In this document: piece by piece, positions 39,591-49,294 of the stretch
How positions within the stretch are numbered: the stretch's first letter is position 1
Layout of the letters: each line of letters opens with the position of its first letter
NCBI RefSeq assembly: GCF_001686985.1
Contig: NZ_CP015318.1
Location: 990,001 to 1,054,000, forward strand
Source: Mesorhizobium amorphae CCNWGS0123
Lineage (GTDB): Bacteria > Pseudomonadota > Alphaproteobacteria > Rhizobiales > Rhizobiaceae
Direction of reading: 5' to 3'
DNA: 64,000 bases
The notes under the pieces: generated by a model
The model's input: only the letters and a program-made list of their open reading frames with translations
Told to the model about the DNA's origin: nothing
Databases searched by the model: none
Made by a program: the position numbers and the translations under genes

Positions 39591-41092
39591 AGCGGTCGTT
39601 CTTCCAGCAGGCCATGGGCGACATAGAAGGCGTGTAACCCGGCAAGCGCAGGATGCGCCAGTGCCCGCCGCAGATAGTCGCGAATGCGCGGCAGGTGCTT
39701 GAGGTAGAATGGCTTGCCGTCGCGCTTCTCGAGCCGCACGAAAATGCCGAGGATCTTGGAATTGCGCTGCGCCGCCATGATGGCATAGGCCTCCCTGAAG
39801 GCCTCCTCGTCGAAGGCGCCGGCGGCGTGGCGCGCCGCGATATAGGCGTGGAGCGTCCGCTTCTCGATCTCGGGCGATATCGTGACGCGCGCATCCATCG
39901 CCAGCGAGGCGACGTCGTAGGCGGCGGGGCCGATCAGCGCGTCCTGGATGTCGACGATGCCGAGGCGGTCGTGCCCGGACCGCTCGCCGCGCCAGATGAT
40001 GTTGGGCGAATGGAAGTCGCGCAGCATCAGCGTGTATTCGCTGGCCGCGAGCCGGTCGAGAACCGCGTTCCATTCCCTGGCGTAGCCGGCCCGCAAGGCA
40101 TCGCTGGCCGGCCCGCTGGTAATCATCGGCACATACCAGTCGACCAGCAGCTCGGCCTCGATCATCATGGCGTCGCGGTCGAAAGGCGGCACGTCGTGGA
40201 AGATCCCGGGCGCTGCCTGCATCCGCTCGGGCCAGGCCTTGCCGTGCATCATCGCCAGCAGTTCGGCCGCCGCCGCGTAGCGCTCGGCCACCGGCTCGCC
40301 GTCGCTGCCCAGAAACCCTTCCGAGCCGAGATGCTCGAGCAGCAAAAAACCCTGGTCGAGATCCTCGGCGTGGATTTCCGGCACGCAGACGCCGGCGGCC
40401 AGCAACGCCTTGTCGATGGCGACGAAGGCCGCAACGGATTGCGCGGAATGGGCGATCACGGCATAGGGCTTGCCGTCACGCACCGGCGGGCCTAGCACCA
40501 GCCGCGGCGAATTCATCAGCACGCGCGGCGCAAGGCCGTTGTGCGAAACAATCTCATAGGAGCGGGCCGAAGCGTCGCCGACGAAATGGCGGCGGCTCGC
40601 CTCACCCCATCCGGCCGAGTCGAGAAAATCGCGCATCGCCAGCGACCGCGCCGCGCGATCGAAGGCAGCACCTTGCCCCGACAGGCTTGCCCGACGGCCC
40701 TCGTCCTGATGAACGAGGTCGATCCAGAGCGTGCCTGCCGGCATCCGGGTTTCGGCCCGCTCCGGCCACTCAACCAGTGCTGCCCCTTGCGCCAGCGCGT
40801 CGTCGAAGCCGAGTTCGTCGAGCTCGGACGCCGAAGACAGACGGTAGAGATCGAAATGATGCACGGGCACGCGCGTGTCGTAGCTTTGCACCAGCGTAAA
40901 GGTTGGGCTCGGCACGTCGAGGGCCGTATCGTCGGCCAGTGCCCTGATCAGCGCCCGCGCTAGTGTCGACTTGCCGGCGCCGAGGTCGCCCTTCAGCGCC
41001 AGCACATCGCCGGGGCGCAGTGCCATGGCGAGATCCTCGCCGAGCCTTGCGGTCGCGGCCTCGTCGGCGAGAAAGCGCTCCAGCCCTGCCAT
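39587..41092 (-). CDS. TsaE-AmgK fusion: tRNA t6A ATPase domain joined to sugar kinase domain
   Basis: This 501-residue protein combines two families. Residues 1-150 are TsaE: Walker A GDLGAGKST at 35-43, then SPTFTLVQSY, HHFDLYRL and VEWPERAE, as in the ATPase of tRNA t6A37 formation. Residues from about 165 to 495 are an aminoglycoside-phosphotransferase-like kinase: FVGDASARSYEIV, catalytic-loop MLRDFHSPNIIW and metal-binding IVDIQDALIGPAAYDVAS, matching AmgK, which phosphorylates MurNAc/GlcNAc at C1. The start, eight bases after divL, and the overlap with murU fit one transcript. I infer both activities; the fusion itself is seen directly. Confidence 0.88.
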   Translation of the reverse strand: MAGLERFLADEAATARLGEDLAMALRPGDVLALKGDLGAGKSTLARALIRALADDTALDVPSPTFTLVQSYDTRVPVHHFDLYRLSSASELDELGFDDALAQGAALVEWPERAETRMPAGTLWIDLVHQDEGRRASLSGQGAAFDRAARSLAMRDFLDSAGWGEASRRHFVGDASARSYEIVSHNGLAPRVLMNSPRLVLGPPVRDGKPYAVIAHSAQSVAAFVAIDKALLAAGVCVPEIHAEDLDQGFLLLEHLGSEGFLGSDGEPVAERYAAAAELLAMMHGKAWPERMQAAPGIFHDVPPFDRDAMMIEAELLVDWYVPMITSGPASDALRAGYAREWNAVLDRLAASEYTLMLRDFHSPNIIWRGERSGHDRLGIVDIQDALIGPAAYDVASLAMDARVTISPEIEKRTLHAYIAARHAAGAFDEEAFREAYAIMAAQRNSKILGIFVRLEKRDGKPFYLKHLPRIRDYLRRALAHPALAGLHAFYVAHGLLEERPL

Positions 41093-41100
41093 GAAGCGCG

Positions 41101-43665
41101 CTACTCGGCCGCGGCGCGAATGCCCGAAGGCGCGTCGGGGAAGGTGCAGATGACGGTGGTGCCGCTGTCCCTGCCGGTCTGGATGCGGACGCTGCCGCCA
41201 TGCAATTCGACGAAGCTCTTGACGATCGACAGGCCAAGGCCAGCGCCGCGCCGGCGCCCGCCATTGGCTCTCGGCTCGAAGCGGCGGAACACCGAATCGA
41301 GCACGTCCGGCGGCATGCCGGGGCCGTCGTCATGGACGGAGAATTCCACCCCTTCGGCCAGCTGCCGGCAGGCCAGTGTCACCGTGCTTGCCTCCGGTGC
41401 GTAATTCGCGGCATTGCTCAGCAGATTGTAGAGGATCTGGCGGATGCGGGTCTCGTCGCCGTGGAAGCTTTTCGGCGCCGCCGCCGCATCGACCTTGAGC
41501 TTGATCGAATGCTCCTCCAGCCGCTCGGCGACCAGCTCGGACGCTGCCGCGATGGTCCGCTCGACGCTGACTTCGGAAATGTCGAGCTGCATGATGCCGG
41601 CATCGACCGTCGCCAGATCGAGTATGTCGTTGACGATGGTGAGCAGCACCGAGGAGGACGAGCCGACATGCTCGACATACTCGCGCTGCTTCGGCGTCAG
41701 CGGCCCGGTCGCCGGTAGCGACAGAAGCTCGGTGAAGCCGATGATGTTGGTCAGCGGCGAGCGCAGCTCGTAGGAAACGTGCTGCACGAAATCGTTCTTC
41801 AGCTGGTCGGATTTCTCCAGCGCCTCGTTCTTGTCCTTCAGCGCCCGCTCGACATTGACGCTGTCGGTGACGTCGACGAAGGTCATCATCACCTGGCCGT
41901 TGGGCAAATGGATGACGGCATAGCGCAGCACAGTGCCGTTGGTGAGTTCGGTCTGGCCATGGCGGTCGCGGCGCTCGTCGTCGAAGCCGGTGATGGCGGC
42001 GACGAACCCGCCCCACGGGCTGTCCGCGGCGCGCTGGTCGCAGAGGTCGCGGATCGCCTGGACATGGACGTTGGGCTTGACCACGTCCTGGCTCAGCCCC
42101 CACAGCGCGACGAAGGCCGGGTTGGAGAGGCGAAGCCGCCCGTCGGGTCCGAACACGGCAACACCTTCGGCAAGGTTGTCCAGCGTCTCGCCCTGGACCC
42201 GCACCGCCGTCTGGTAGCGGCTTTCGAGGTCCATCTTCTCGGTCAGGTTCTCGAATACCCAGGTCACGCCGCCCTTGGGCTGCGGGTTGGCGACCACGCG
42301 GATCGTCTTGCCGTCAGGCAGATGCCACCAGTGCTCCTGCGATTCGACAGCGCGGTAGGCGCTGAGCAGGCCCTCCTTCCAGCGCCGCCACTCGGGCTGC
42401 TCGGCGATCTTGCCTTCGCTGCGCAGCCGGTCGAGCAACAGGGCATTGTCCGGGGCGCTGTGCAGGAAGCCGCTGTCGAGATTCCACAGCTTCTGGAAGG
42501 CCTGGTTGAAGAAGCGCAGCTTCTCGTCGGTGTCGAAGATCGCAACCGCCGTATTGAGCTGGTCGAGCGTGTCGGCGTGGCTTCGGACCGTACGCTCATA
42601 TTCGCCGCGGATGGTTTCGGTGGCGCTGGTGTCGTAGGCAAGACCCGCCGAGCCGTCGGTGCCGGCGAAGTCGGTGACCGCGAACACGCGACGGTCGCCC
42701 TCGATCACCGTCGACAGCGTCTGTTCGAAGACCGGGCGCGATTTGTGCTGTTCGGTAATCGTGTCGCGCGCCTGGCCGCCGAGGAATTCCTTGGCCTCGC
42801 GAACCGCGGTTTCGGCGTTCTGCGCCTCGACCGCTTCGGCATAGGCACGGTTGACCCATTTCAGCCGCCCGTCGGCCGCGCGCAGCCATGTCGGCATCCT
42901 CAGCGCGTCGAGCAGGCCGAGCATGGTGTCGTAGTCGGCGCCGAGCCGCTGGTTCTCGATCTTGAGCCTTGCCTGGCTGCGCAGCGTATCCGACAGCGAG
43001 ACGAAACGCACCAGCACATGCGCCGCACTCTTGCGGCCATAGACTTCGAGCGGCACGCCGGCCTGCGATTCGATGACGAGATCGAAGGCCTTTGCCTTTT
43101 CGCGCAAGGCGGTGATCGCGTGTTCGAGCGCCGCCGCCGAACGCGGCATCAGCCAGCGACCGAAGGCGAGGAAGGCTGCCCGGTCCTCGGGCGCGCCGCT
43201 CTCCACCGGCAGGGTTCCGAGGAGCTCGGGTTTCTTGTTCTCCGAGGTCCAGACGACCACGCGCTGGTCGCGCAGGTTGAGCAGCGCCTCGGAGCGCTGC
43301 AGCGCCGCGTTGACGTCTGCTATGCGGGCCCTGAGTTCGGCATTCTGCGCCGAAGTGCGCGCCCTTTCGCGGATCAGGAAGATCGCCGAGACGAGTGCCG
43401 CGCCCATGACGCCGGCGAACATGGCCATTTGCATGACCTCGACCGCGCTGACCCCCAGTCCGGCCTTTTGAGCGACGTCGGGTTCGGCATGCGCGGCAAA
43501 CACAAGCAGCGGACCGGAAAGCACCGAGGTGGCAAGAAATGTCCCGATGCGGGCTCCGGCACGCAATGAAAGACGCCCGCCCGCGACGGCGGGACCGGTC
43601 CTTGTCGAATCATTTTGGCCGCCGGAAACGGCCTGTCCCGCCTGACGCGGGTTTTCCCCCGGCAT
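41101..43665 (-). CDS. divL: DivL-type PAS sensor kinase with Tyr in place of the phospho-His
   Basis: The 854-residue protein has an N-terminal hydrophobic anchor (about 50-90), several PAS-like domains in the middle, a dimerisation helix and a C-terminal HATPase domain (LYNLLSNAANYAP, FSVHDDGPGMPPD, GAGLGLSIVKSFVELHGG). The H-box reads FVQHVSYELRSPLTNIIGF: the expected His is Tyr632 (codon at 41770-41772). This substitution is the hallmark of Caulobacter DivL, which signals through DivK, CckA and CtrA in the cell cycle. The ATG at 43665 has an AGAGGA site. It lies just upstream of the TsaE-AmgK gene. Confidence 0.88.
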   Translation of the reverse strand: MPGENPRQAGQAVSGGQNDSTRTGPAVAGGRLSLRAGARIGTFLATSVLSGPLLVFAAHAEPDVAQKAGLGVSAVEVMQMAMFAGVMGAALVSAIFLIRERARTSAQNAELRARIADVNAALQRSEALLNLRDQRVVVWTSENKKPELLGTLPVESGAPEDRAAFLAFGRWLMPRSAAALEHAITALREKAKAFDLVIESQAGVPLEVYGRKSAAHVLVRFVSLSDTLRSQARLKIENQRLGADYDTMLGLLDALRMPTWLRAADGRLKWVNRAYAEAVEAQNAETAVREAKEFLGGQARDTITEQHKSRPVFEQTLSTVIEGDRRVFAVTDFAGTDGSAGLAYDTSATETIRGEYERTVRSHADTLDQLNTAVAIFDTDEKLRFFNQAFQKLWNLDSGFLHSAPDNALLLDRLRSEGKIAEQPEWRRWKEGLLSAYRAVESQEHWWHLPDGKTIRVVANPQPKGGVTWVFENLTEKMDLESRYQTAVRVQGETLDNLAEGVAVFGPDGRLRLSNPAFVALWGLSQDVVKPNVHVQAIRDLCDQRAADSPWGGFVAAITGFDDERRDRHGQTELTNGTVLRYAVIHLPNGQVMMTFVDVTDSVNVERALKDKNEALEKSDQLKNDFVQHVSYELRSPLTNIIGFTELLSLPATGPLTPKQREYVEHVGSSSSVLLTIVNDILDLATVDAGIMQLDISEVSVERTIAAASELVAERLEEHSIKLKVDAAAAPKSFHGDETRIRQILYNLLSNAANYAPEASTVTLACRQLAEGVEFSVHDDGPGMPPDVLDSVFRRFEPRANGGRRRGAGLGLSIVKSFVELHGGSVRIQTGRDSGTTVICTFPDAPSGIRAAAE

Positions 43666-43852
43666 GTCTTGGTCCTCTTCGCCGCCTGAATGCAAGACCG
43701 CCCTGATACGCGCGCCGTCCCCTCGTCCCCGGACCGCGAATCACAACATAGCGCTTGCTGGAATCGGCGTGAAGAATCAATCGACGCAAAAATAAAGCCG
43801 GACGAAATGTCAATCGCCCGGCTTCAATATGTGGTAGGAATTTTCGCTTTGG

Positions 43853-45253
43853 TTAATAGCGGTAGTGTTCCGGCTTGAACGGTCCCTGCGGCGTCACGCC
43901 GATATAGGCGGCCTGTTCGCCGGACAGTTCGGTTAGCCGGGCACCGAGCTTGCCGAGATGCAGGCGCGCGACCTTTTCGTCGAGATGCTTCGGCAGCACG
44001 TAGACCTGGTTCTGGTACTGGCCAGGCTTGCTGTAGAGTTCGATCTGCGCCAGCACCTGGTTGGTGAACGAGGCCGACATGACGAAGCTCGGATGGCCGG
44101 TGGCGTTGCCGAGGTTGAGCAGCCGGCCTTCCGACAAAAGGATCATCCGCTTGCCGTCCGGGAAGGTGATCATGTCGACCTGAGGCTTGACGTTGGTCCA
44201 TTTCAGGTTGCGCAGCGACGCCACCTGGATCTCGTTGTCGAAGTGGCCGATATTGCCGACGATCACCATGTCCTTCATCGAACGCATGTGGTCGAGGGTG
44301 ACGACGTCCTTGTTGCCGGTGGTGGTGATGATGATGTCGGCGGTGGGAGCGGCGTCCTCGAGCGTGACGACCTCGAAACCGTCCATCGCCGCCTGCAGCG
44401 CGCAGATCGGGTCGACCTCGGTGACCTTGACGCGGGCGCCGGCGCCCTTCAGCGAAGCCGACGAGCCCTTGCCGACGTCGCCATAGCCGCACACCACCGC
44501 GACCTTGCCGGCCATCATGGTGTCGGTGCCGCGGCGGATGCCGTCGACCAGCGATTCCTTGCAGCCATATTTGTTGTCGAATTTCGACTTGGTCACCGAA
44601 TCGTTGACGTTGATCGCCGGGAACGGCAGCAGGCCCTTCTTCTGCAGCTGGTAGAGCCGGTTGACGCCGGTCGTCGTCTCTTCGGTGACGCCCCGGATCG
44701 CTTCCTTCTGCTTGGTGAAGAAGCCGGGCGAAGCCTTCAGCCGCTTCTTGATCTGGGCGAACAGGATCTCTTCCTCTTCGCTGCCCGGGTTGGACAGCAC
44801 GTCCTCACCGGCTTCGGCGCGGGCGCCGATCAGGATGTACATGGTGGCATCGCCGCCATCGTCGAGGATCATGTTGGAGGTGCCGCCATCGGTCCACTGG
44901 AAGATCCGGTCGGTGTAGTCCCAGTAATCTTCGAGCGTCTCGCCCTTGATGGCGAACACCGGGATGCCGGCTTCGGCGATCGCCGCCGCTGCATGGTCCT
45001 GGGTCGAGAAGATGTTGCACGAGGCCCAGCGGATGTCGGCGCCCAGCACCTTCAGCGTTTCGATCAGCACCGCCGTCTGGATCGTCATGTGCAGCGAGCC
45101 GGTGATGCGCGCGCCCTTGAGCGGCTTCTTGTCACCGAATTCCTCGCGACAGGCCATCAGGCCCGGCATTTCCGTTTCGGCGATCTCGATTTCCTTGCGG
45201 CCCCAGCCGGCAAGCGAGATGTCGGCGACCACATAGTCCTTGCTACCCGTCAT
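43853..45253 (-). CDS. ahcY: S-adenosylhomocysteine hydrolase
   Basis: The 466-residue NAD-dependent enzyme starts [20 protein letters not shown], has the substrate domain ([15 protein letters not shown] and DGGDATM) and the NAD-binding motif [20 protein letters not shown], and ends in PEHYRY as usual. It splits S-adenosylhomocysteine to adenosine and homocysteine in the methyl cycle. ATG 45253 gives the normal length. It follows HPr on the minus strand across 194 bases that hold a palindromic candidate operator (45366-45381) and a GC-rich hairpin. Confidence 0.97.
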   Translation of the reverse strand: MTGSKDYVVADISLAGWGRKEIEIAETEMPGLMACREEFGDKKPLKGARITGSLHMTIQTAVLIETLKVLGADIRWASCNIFSTQDHAAAAIAEAGIPVFAIKGETLEDYWDYTDRIFQWTDGGTSNMILDDGGDATMYILIGARAEAGEDVLSNPGSEEEEILFAQIKKRLKASPGFFTKQKEAIRGVTEETTTGVNRLYQLQKKGLLPFPAINVNDSVTKSKFDNKYGCKESLVDGIRRGTDTMMAGKVAVVCGYGDVGKGSSASLKGAGARVKVTEVDPICALQAAMDGFEVVTLEDAAPTADIIITTTGNKDVVTLDHMRSMKDMVIVGNIGHFDNEIQVASLRNLKWTNVKPQVDMITFPDGKRMILLSEGRLLNLGNATGHPSFVMSASFTNQVLAQIELYSKPGQYQNQVYVLPKHLDEKVARLHLGKLGARLTELSGEQAAYIGVTPQGPFKPEHYRY

Positions 45254-45282
45254 GGCAGTGCTCCGGTGTGAATTGTTAGTGG

Positions 45283-45309
45283 CACGCGCCCGCGCCGGAA
45301 AGGCGCGTG
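45283..45309 (-). other. GC-rich stem in the ahcY leader
   Basis: CACGCGCC (45283-45290) pairs perfectly with GGCGCGTG (45302-45309), about 30-55 bases before the ahcY ATG. It is a leader hairpin or attenuator candidate. I cannot match it to a known SAM or SAH riboswitch. Confidence 0.35.
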
Positions 45310-45365
45310 GAGGAGCGCGAATTGCCGGTCTGACTAGCAGATCGGCCTTCAAACGACAATGGGAT

Positions 45366-45381
45366 ATAAAGAAATCTTTAT
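45366..45381 (-). promoter_or_regulatory. Palindromic operator candidate upstream of ahcY
   Basis: ATAAAGA-AA-TCTTTAT is a perfect 7-base dyad, AT-rich in GC-rich surroundings, about 115 bases before the ahcY start. ArsR-family SahR regulators control ahcY in many proteobacteria through AT-rich palindromes, so this is a plausible site. I could not check it against the known consensus. Confidence 0.45.
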
Positions 45382-45447
45382 TCGTGCATGTCTTCGCACG
45401 ACGCGACCGGCTTGTCCGCCGTCAGGGTTCTACCGGAAAAGTCGCCG

Positions 45448-45744
45448 TCAGCTTTCCTCGCCGAAGCGCGAGGCGACCAGCTGCTCCAGCGCGTCCATCG
45501 CCTGCAAGGCTTGCGGCCCGCTGGCGGTGACGCGGATCGAATAGCCGGGGCTCGCCGCCAGCATCATCAGCCCCATGATCGACGTGCCGCCGACCTTGAC
45601 GCCGTCCTTCTCGACATCGACCGTGGCGTCGAAACCGCTGGCGACCTGGACGAACTTCGCCGAGGCGCGCGCGTGCAGGCCACGCTGGTTGACGATCGGA
45701 AATTCGCGCACGACCTGGTCTTTCTCCGGCGACAGCGCGTTCAT
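45448..45744 (-). CDS. ptsH: HPr-like phosphocarrier protein
   Basis: The 98-residue protein carries the phospho-acceptor His24 in NQRGLHARASAKFV and the regulatory Ser55 in GGTSIMGLMML, the site used by HPr kinase. It receives phosphate from the PTS enzyme I and passes it to EIIA. With no PTS permease nearby, it should be regulatory, as in rhizobia. The start overlaps the EIIA stop (ATGA), and hprK is upstream. It is part of the chvI-chvG-hprK-EIIA-HPr block. Confidence 0.92.
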   Translation of the reverse strand: MNALSPEKDQVVREFPIVNQRGLHARASAKFVQVASGFDATVDVEKDGVKVGGTSIMGLMMLAASPGYSIRVTASGPQALQAMDALEQLVASRFGEES

Positions 45745-46142
45745 TTGCTGCTCAGGAGCTGGCTGGCCACGTTGATGTATTTGCGTCCCGCCGCCTGCGC
45801 CTCGTCGAGCGCGGCGGCCATGTTGTCGCCCTTGCGGATCGAGGAAAGCTTGATCAGCATCGGCAGGTTCATGCCGGCGATCACCTCGGTGCGGCCCGAT
45901 TCCATCACCGAAATGGCAAGGTTGGAAGGCGTGCCGCCGAACATGTCGGTCAAAACGATGACGCCGGCCCCGGTGTCGACGCGCGCCACGGCGTCGACGA
46001 TGTCGCTGCGGCGCTGCTCCATATCGTCATCGGCACCGATCGCCACGGTTTCGAAATTGTCTTGTGGCCCGACGACATGTTCCACGGCATGTCGGAACTC
46101 GGTGGCCAGTTGACCGTGCGTTACAAGCACGAGTCCGATCAT
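45741..46142 (-). CDS. PTS EIIA component, mannose-type
   Basis: The 133-residue protein begins MIGLVLVTHGQLATEF with phospho-His9 and has LTDMFGGTPSNLAIS, typical of EIIA-Man. In alphaproteobacteria such lone EIIA proteins are phosphorylated by HPr and regulate metabolism rather than transport. It overlaps the HPr gene by four bases, and 164 bases separate it from hprK; the gap may contain a second promoter. Confidence 0.92.
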   Translation of the reverse strand: MIGLVLVTHGQLATEFRHAVEHVVGPQDNFETVAIGADDDMEQRRSDIVDAVARVDTGAGVIVLTDMFGGTPSNLAISVMESGRTEVIAGMNLPMLIKLSSIRKGDNMAAALDEAQAAGRKYINVASQLLSSK

Positions 46143-46306
46143 TCGTTGGTGGCTCCCGTCATCGCCGCTTCACAGGCGCATTTTATGCTCGCCAGCCATT
46201 CCAGGCGGCGGGAGCGCTATCTTGTCGACGCGAGGCGCGTTGACAAGCCCAAAATTGCGCCGGCCCGGGCCATTTTGACGCATTGCAACAAAAAATCCGG
46301 ACCGGA

Positions 46307-46768
46307 TCATAAAAAAGGCGCGATGGACAACCGCGCCATCACCGCCGGCAAGGCGGTCGCGGCGTTGCGCTCGGCAAGGTCGATACGCGGCACCGGGCAG
46401 CCGGCGACTGGCTCGCTGATTTCCTCCTGGAAACGGGCCATCTCTGCCTTCGGCACCAGCCGCACATGCAGGTCGATCACGCCGCCCGGCTCGAACGGCA
46501 GCGGCCGCGGAATGAACCCAGGCACCTCGGCGAGACCGGCGATGGGCGCCGGCACGCGGCAGACCAGCCGCCCCGCATGGCTTGAGGCAAGCAGCCTGTC
46601 GTCGCCGATCATGCGTGAAAACAGCCCGCGTGCGCGGCAATGGTCGAGCAGTATCAGTGCCAGCGTCGTCTTGCCGGCGCCCGACGGCCCGGTGATGAGG
46701 ACGCCGCGCTCGCCGATCAGGATGGCGGTTCCGTGGATGTTTTCAGGCTTCGCGGCGGCATCGGGCAT
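46307..46768 (-). CDS. hprK: HPr kinase/phosphorylase, short form
   Basis: The 153-residue protein has Walker A GPSGAGKT at 27-34, IGDDRLLASS and a late GVIDLHVRLVPKAEM. It corresponds to the catalytic domain only; the N-terminal domain of Gram-positive HprK is missing, as is normal in Rhizobiales. It phosphorylates HPr on Ser. It lies 17 bases after chvG and upstream of the EIIA and HPr genes, so the kinase and its target are encoded together. Confidence 0.92.
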   Translation of the reverse strand: MPDAAAKPENIHGTAILIGERGVLITGPSGAGKTTLALILLDHCRARGLFSRMIGDDRLLASSHAGRLVCRVPAPIAGLAEVPGFIPRPLPFEPGGVIDLHVRLVPKAEMARFQEEISEPVAGCPVPRIDLAERNAATALPAVMARLSIAPFL

Positions 46769-46785
46769 GAGCGTGTTCGAACCGG

Positions 46786-48570
46786 TCAGCCTTCGGCCGG
46801 CAAGGTGACGACGAAGCGCGCGCCCTTGATCTCGCCGGGCTTGGTGCCCGGGATGTTCTCGGCCGTCAGCGTGCCGCCATGCGCCTCGACGATCTGCCGG
46901 CTGATCGACAGGCCAAGGCCCGAATTCTGGCCGAAGGCTTCGCCGGCCGGCCGGTCGGTGTAGAAGCGCTCGAAGATGCGGTCGATGTTGTCGGCCCGGA
47001 TGCCGGGGCCGTTGTCGTCGACGGTGACGATGTTGACCTTGCCGGCGCGCGCCAACGAAATGGCGATGTGGCCATGGTCTTCCGGCACGAAGGAGCGGGC
47101 ATTCTCGATCAGATTGGTGATGACCTGGCCGATCCTGAGGTCGTGGCCGGTGACGAAATAGCCTTTGACGCCCTGCGGCAGCTTGGCGACCTTGAACTCG
47201 ATCTCGACCGCCTTCTTGTTGCGCGTCGCCTCGCGCGACACGGCGACGAGATCGGTGATGAACTTCTTCAGATCGACCGTTCCGGCGTCTTCCCGCGCGA
47301 GCTCGGCGTCCAGCCGGGAGGCGTCGGAAATGTCGGTGATCAGCCGGTCAAGCCGGCGGACATCGTGCTGGATGATCTCCATCAGACGCGCTCGTGAATT
47401 GTCATTCTTCGCCAAAGGCAGAGTCTCCACGGCGCTGCGCAGCGACGTCAGCGGGTTCTTCAATTCATGCGAGACGTCGGCCGCGAAACTCTCGATCGCC
47501 TCGATGCGAGCATAGAGCGCATTGGTCATGTCGCGTACGGCGATCGACAGATTGCCGATCTCGTCCTGGCGGTCGGAAAAGTCGGGGATTTCCTCGCGGT
47601 TCTTGACGCCGCGCCGCACCCGCACGGCAGCGGCCGACAGCCGCCTGAGCGGATTGGCGATGGTCGAGGCAAGCAGCATCGACAGGATGGCGGTGACGAG
47701 TGCGGCGATGCCGAAGACGCGCAGGATCGCCTTGCGCTCGGCGGCGACGATCTTGTCGATGTCGCCGCCCTCGGTCGACAGCATCAGCACGCCAAGCACG
47801 GCGCGGAAGCGCTGGATCGGCACGGCGACCGAAACGATCTGCTCGCCCTGCTCGCTGATCCGCACGATTGTCGACGGGCTGCCGGTCAGCGCCTTGACCA
47901 CTTCGGGGAAAGCCGCGCCATTGCCGCCCGGCTGTTCGTGGTAGACCGGCAGGTCGGTGTTGCGGAAGAAGTCGAAGACGAATTTCTGTACCCGCTCAAG
48001 CAGGTCCGGTTCCTCTTCGTCGACCGGCGGCAGGTCGTAGCGCAGGATCTGGCCGCGCGAATAGAGATGGCGCGAATCGAGCAGCAGGTTGGCGTCGCGG
48101 TCGTAGATGCGGGCGCGCGTGCGCGTCGGCGAGATCAGCCGTCTCAGCACCGGCGCGACGCGCTCCGGATTGATCGGGAAATCCAGATTGTCGAGCTGGT
48201 CGGAGCCGGGTCCGAGGCTTTCGCCGGCCTGCAGCTCCAGCAGCTTTTCCGGATCGATGCTGATCGAATCGGTTTCGACCGTCGCCGACGCCGCGATCGC
48301 GCCGGCGATAATCTCGCCCTGCGTCATCAGGCTTTCGACACGGGCATCGATCAGCCCGTCGCGGAAGGTGTTGAGGTAGAGAATGCCGGTGACCAGCACG
48401 GCCAGCCCGGCAAGGTTGAGGAACAGGATGCGCCGGGTCAGGCTGGAAAAGATGTGATGGCCGAGGAAACGGCGCATCGGCACGGTGATCTTCGACAGGA
48501 ATGCGGGCAGAATCCGCGACGGGCGCCTGGCAGCGCCCGCCCTTCTGCTCCGCTCTACGTCCACTGCCAT
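46786..48570 (-). CDS. chvG: Sensor histidine kinase ChvG
   Basis: The 594-residue membrane kinase has two transmembrane segments (about 45-65 and 275-300) flanking a periplasmic domain, a HAMP region, the H-box FAADVSHELKNPLTSLRSAV, and the HATPase motifs NLIENARSF, DNGPGI and SGLGLSISRQIVEAHGG. It phosphorylates ChvI in response to envelope or acidic conditions in rhizobia and Agrobacterium. It is 22 bases downstream of chvI and 17 upstream of hprK. Confidence 0.95.
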   Translation of the reverse strand: MAVDVERSRRAGAARRPSRILPAFLSKITVPMRRFLGHHIFSSLTRRILFLNLAGLAVLVTGILYLNTFRDGLIDARVESLMTQGEIIAGAIAASATVETDSISIDPEKLLELQAGESLGPGSDQLDNLDFPINPERVAPVLRRLISPTRTRARIYDRDANLLLDSRHLYSRGQILRYDLPPVDEEEPDLLERVQKFVFDFFRNTDLPVYHEQPGGNGAAFPEVVKALTGSPSTIVRISEQGEQIVSVAVPIQRFRAVLGVLMLSTEGGDIDKIVAAERKAILRVFGIAALVTAILSMLLASTIANPLRRLSAAAVRVRRGVKNREEIPDFSDRQDEIGNLSIAVRDMTNALYARIEAIESFAADVSHELKNPLTSLRSAVETLPLAKNDNSRARLMEIIQHDVRRLDRLITDISDASRLDAELAREDAGTVDLKKFITDLVAVSREATRNKKAVEIEFKVAKLPQGVKGYFVTGHDLRIGQVITNLIENARSFVPEDHGHIAISLARAGKVNIVTVDDNGPGIRADNIDRIFERFYTDRPAGEAFGQNSGLGLSISRQIVEAHGGTLTAENIPGTKPGEIKGARFVVTLPAEG

Positions 48571-48592
48571 CGAATAGCAGCTCCCGCTGAAA

Positions 48593-49294
48593 TTAAGCCT
48601 CGCGGAACCGGTATCCGACTCCGTAAAGGGTTTCGATCATCTCGAAGTCATCGTCGACGGCCTTGAACTTCTTGCGCAGCCGCTTGATGTGGCTGTCGAT
48701 GGTACGGTCGTCGACATAGACCTGCTCATCATAGGCCGAATCCATCAGCGCATCACGGCTTTTTACCACGCCGGGACGCTGCGCCAGCGAATGCAGGATC
48801 AAGAATTCCGTCACCGTAAGCGTCACCGGCTCGCCCTTCCAGGTGCAGGTGTGGCGCTCCTGGTCCATGACCAGCTGGCCGCGTTCCAGCGAGCGGGCCT
48901 GCTGGCTCGGCGCCTTGGCCGCCGCCTCGCGGGCGCTGGTGCGGCGAAGCACCGCGCGCACCCGCTCGACCAGAAGACGCTGCGAGAACGGTTTGCGGAT
49001 AAAGTCGTCGGCACCCATCTTGAGGCCGAACAGCTCGTCGATCTCGTCGTCCTTCGAGGTCAGGAAGATCACCGGCAGGTCGGATTTCTGGCGCATCCGG
49101 CGCAGCAGCTCCATGCCGTCCATGCGCGGCATCTTGATGTCGAGGATGGCGAGATTCGGCGGCCGCGCCGCCAGGCCTTCCAGCGCTGACGCCCCATCCG
49201 TATAGGTCTCGACGCGGTAGCCCTCCGATTCGAGGGCAATCGACACCGAAGTCAGAATGTTGCGGTCGTCATCGACAAGCGCGATTGTTGCCAT
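48593..49294 (-). CDS. chvI: Response regulator ChvI (OmpR family)
   Basis: The 233-residue regulator has an N-terminal receiver domain ([20 protein letters not shown], phospho-Asp in [13 protein letters not shown], conserved Lys in FIRKPFSQ) and a C-terminal winged helix ([24 protein letters not shown]). It controls envelope, exopolysaccharide and symbiosis genes. ATG 49294 ([10 protein letters not shown]) is preferred, since GGGAG precedes it; ATG 49312 is an alternative. It is divergent from pckA. Confidence 0.95.
   Translation of the reverse strand: MATIALVDDDRNILTSVSIALESEGYRVETYTDGASALEGLAARPPNLAILDIKMPRMDGMELLRRMRQKSDLPVIFLTSKDDEIDELFGLKMGADDFIRKPFSQRLLVERVRAVLRRTSAREAAAKAPSQQARSLERGQLVMDQERHTCTWKGEPVTLTVTEFLILHSLAQRPGVVKSRDALMDSAYDEQVYVDDRTIDSHIKRLRKKFKAVDDDFEMIETLYGVGYRFREA

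Noticed and set aside
45283..45309. SAM or SAH riboswitch in the ahcY leader
   Set aside because: A stem is present, but the conserved core of known SAM-II, SAM/SAH or SAH riboswitches is not recognisable by eye.
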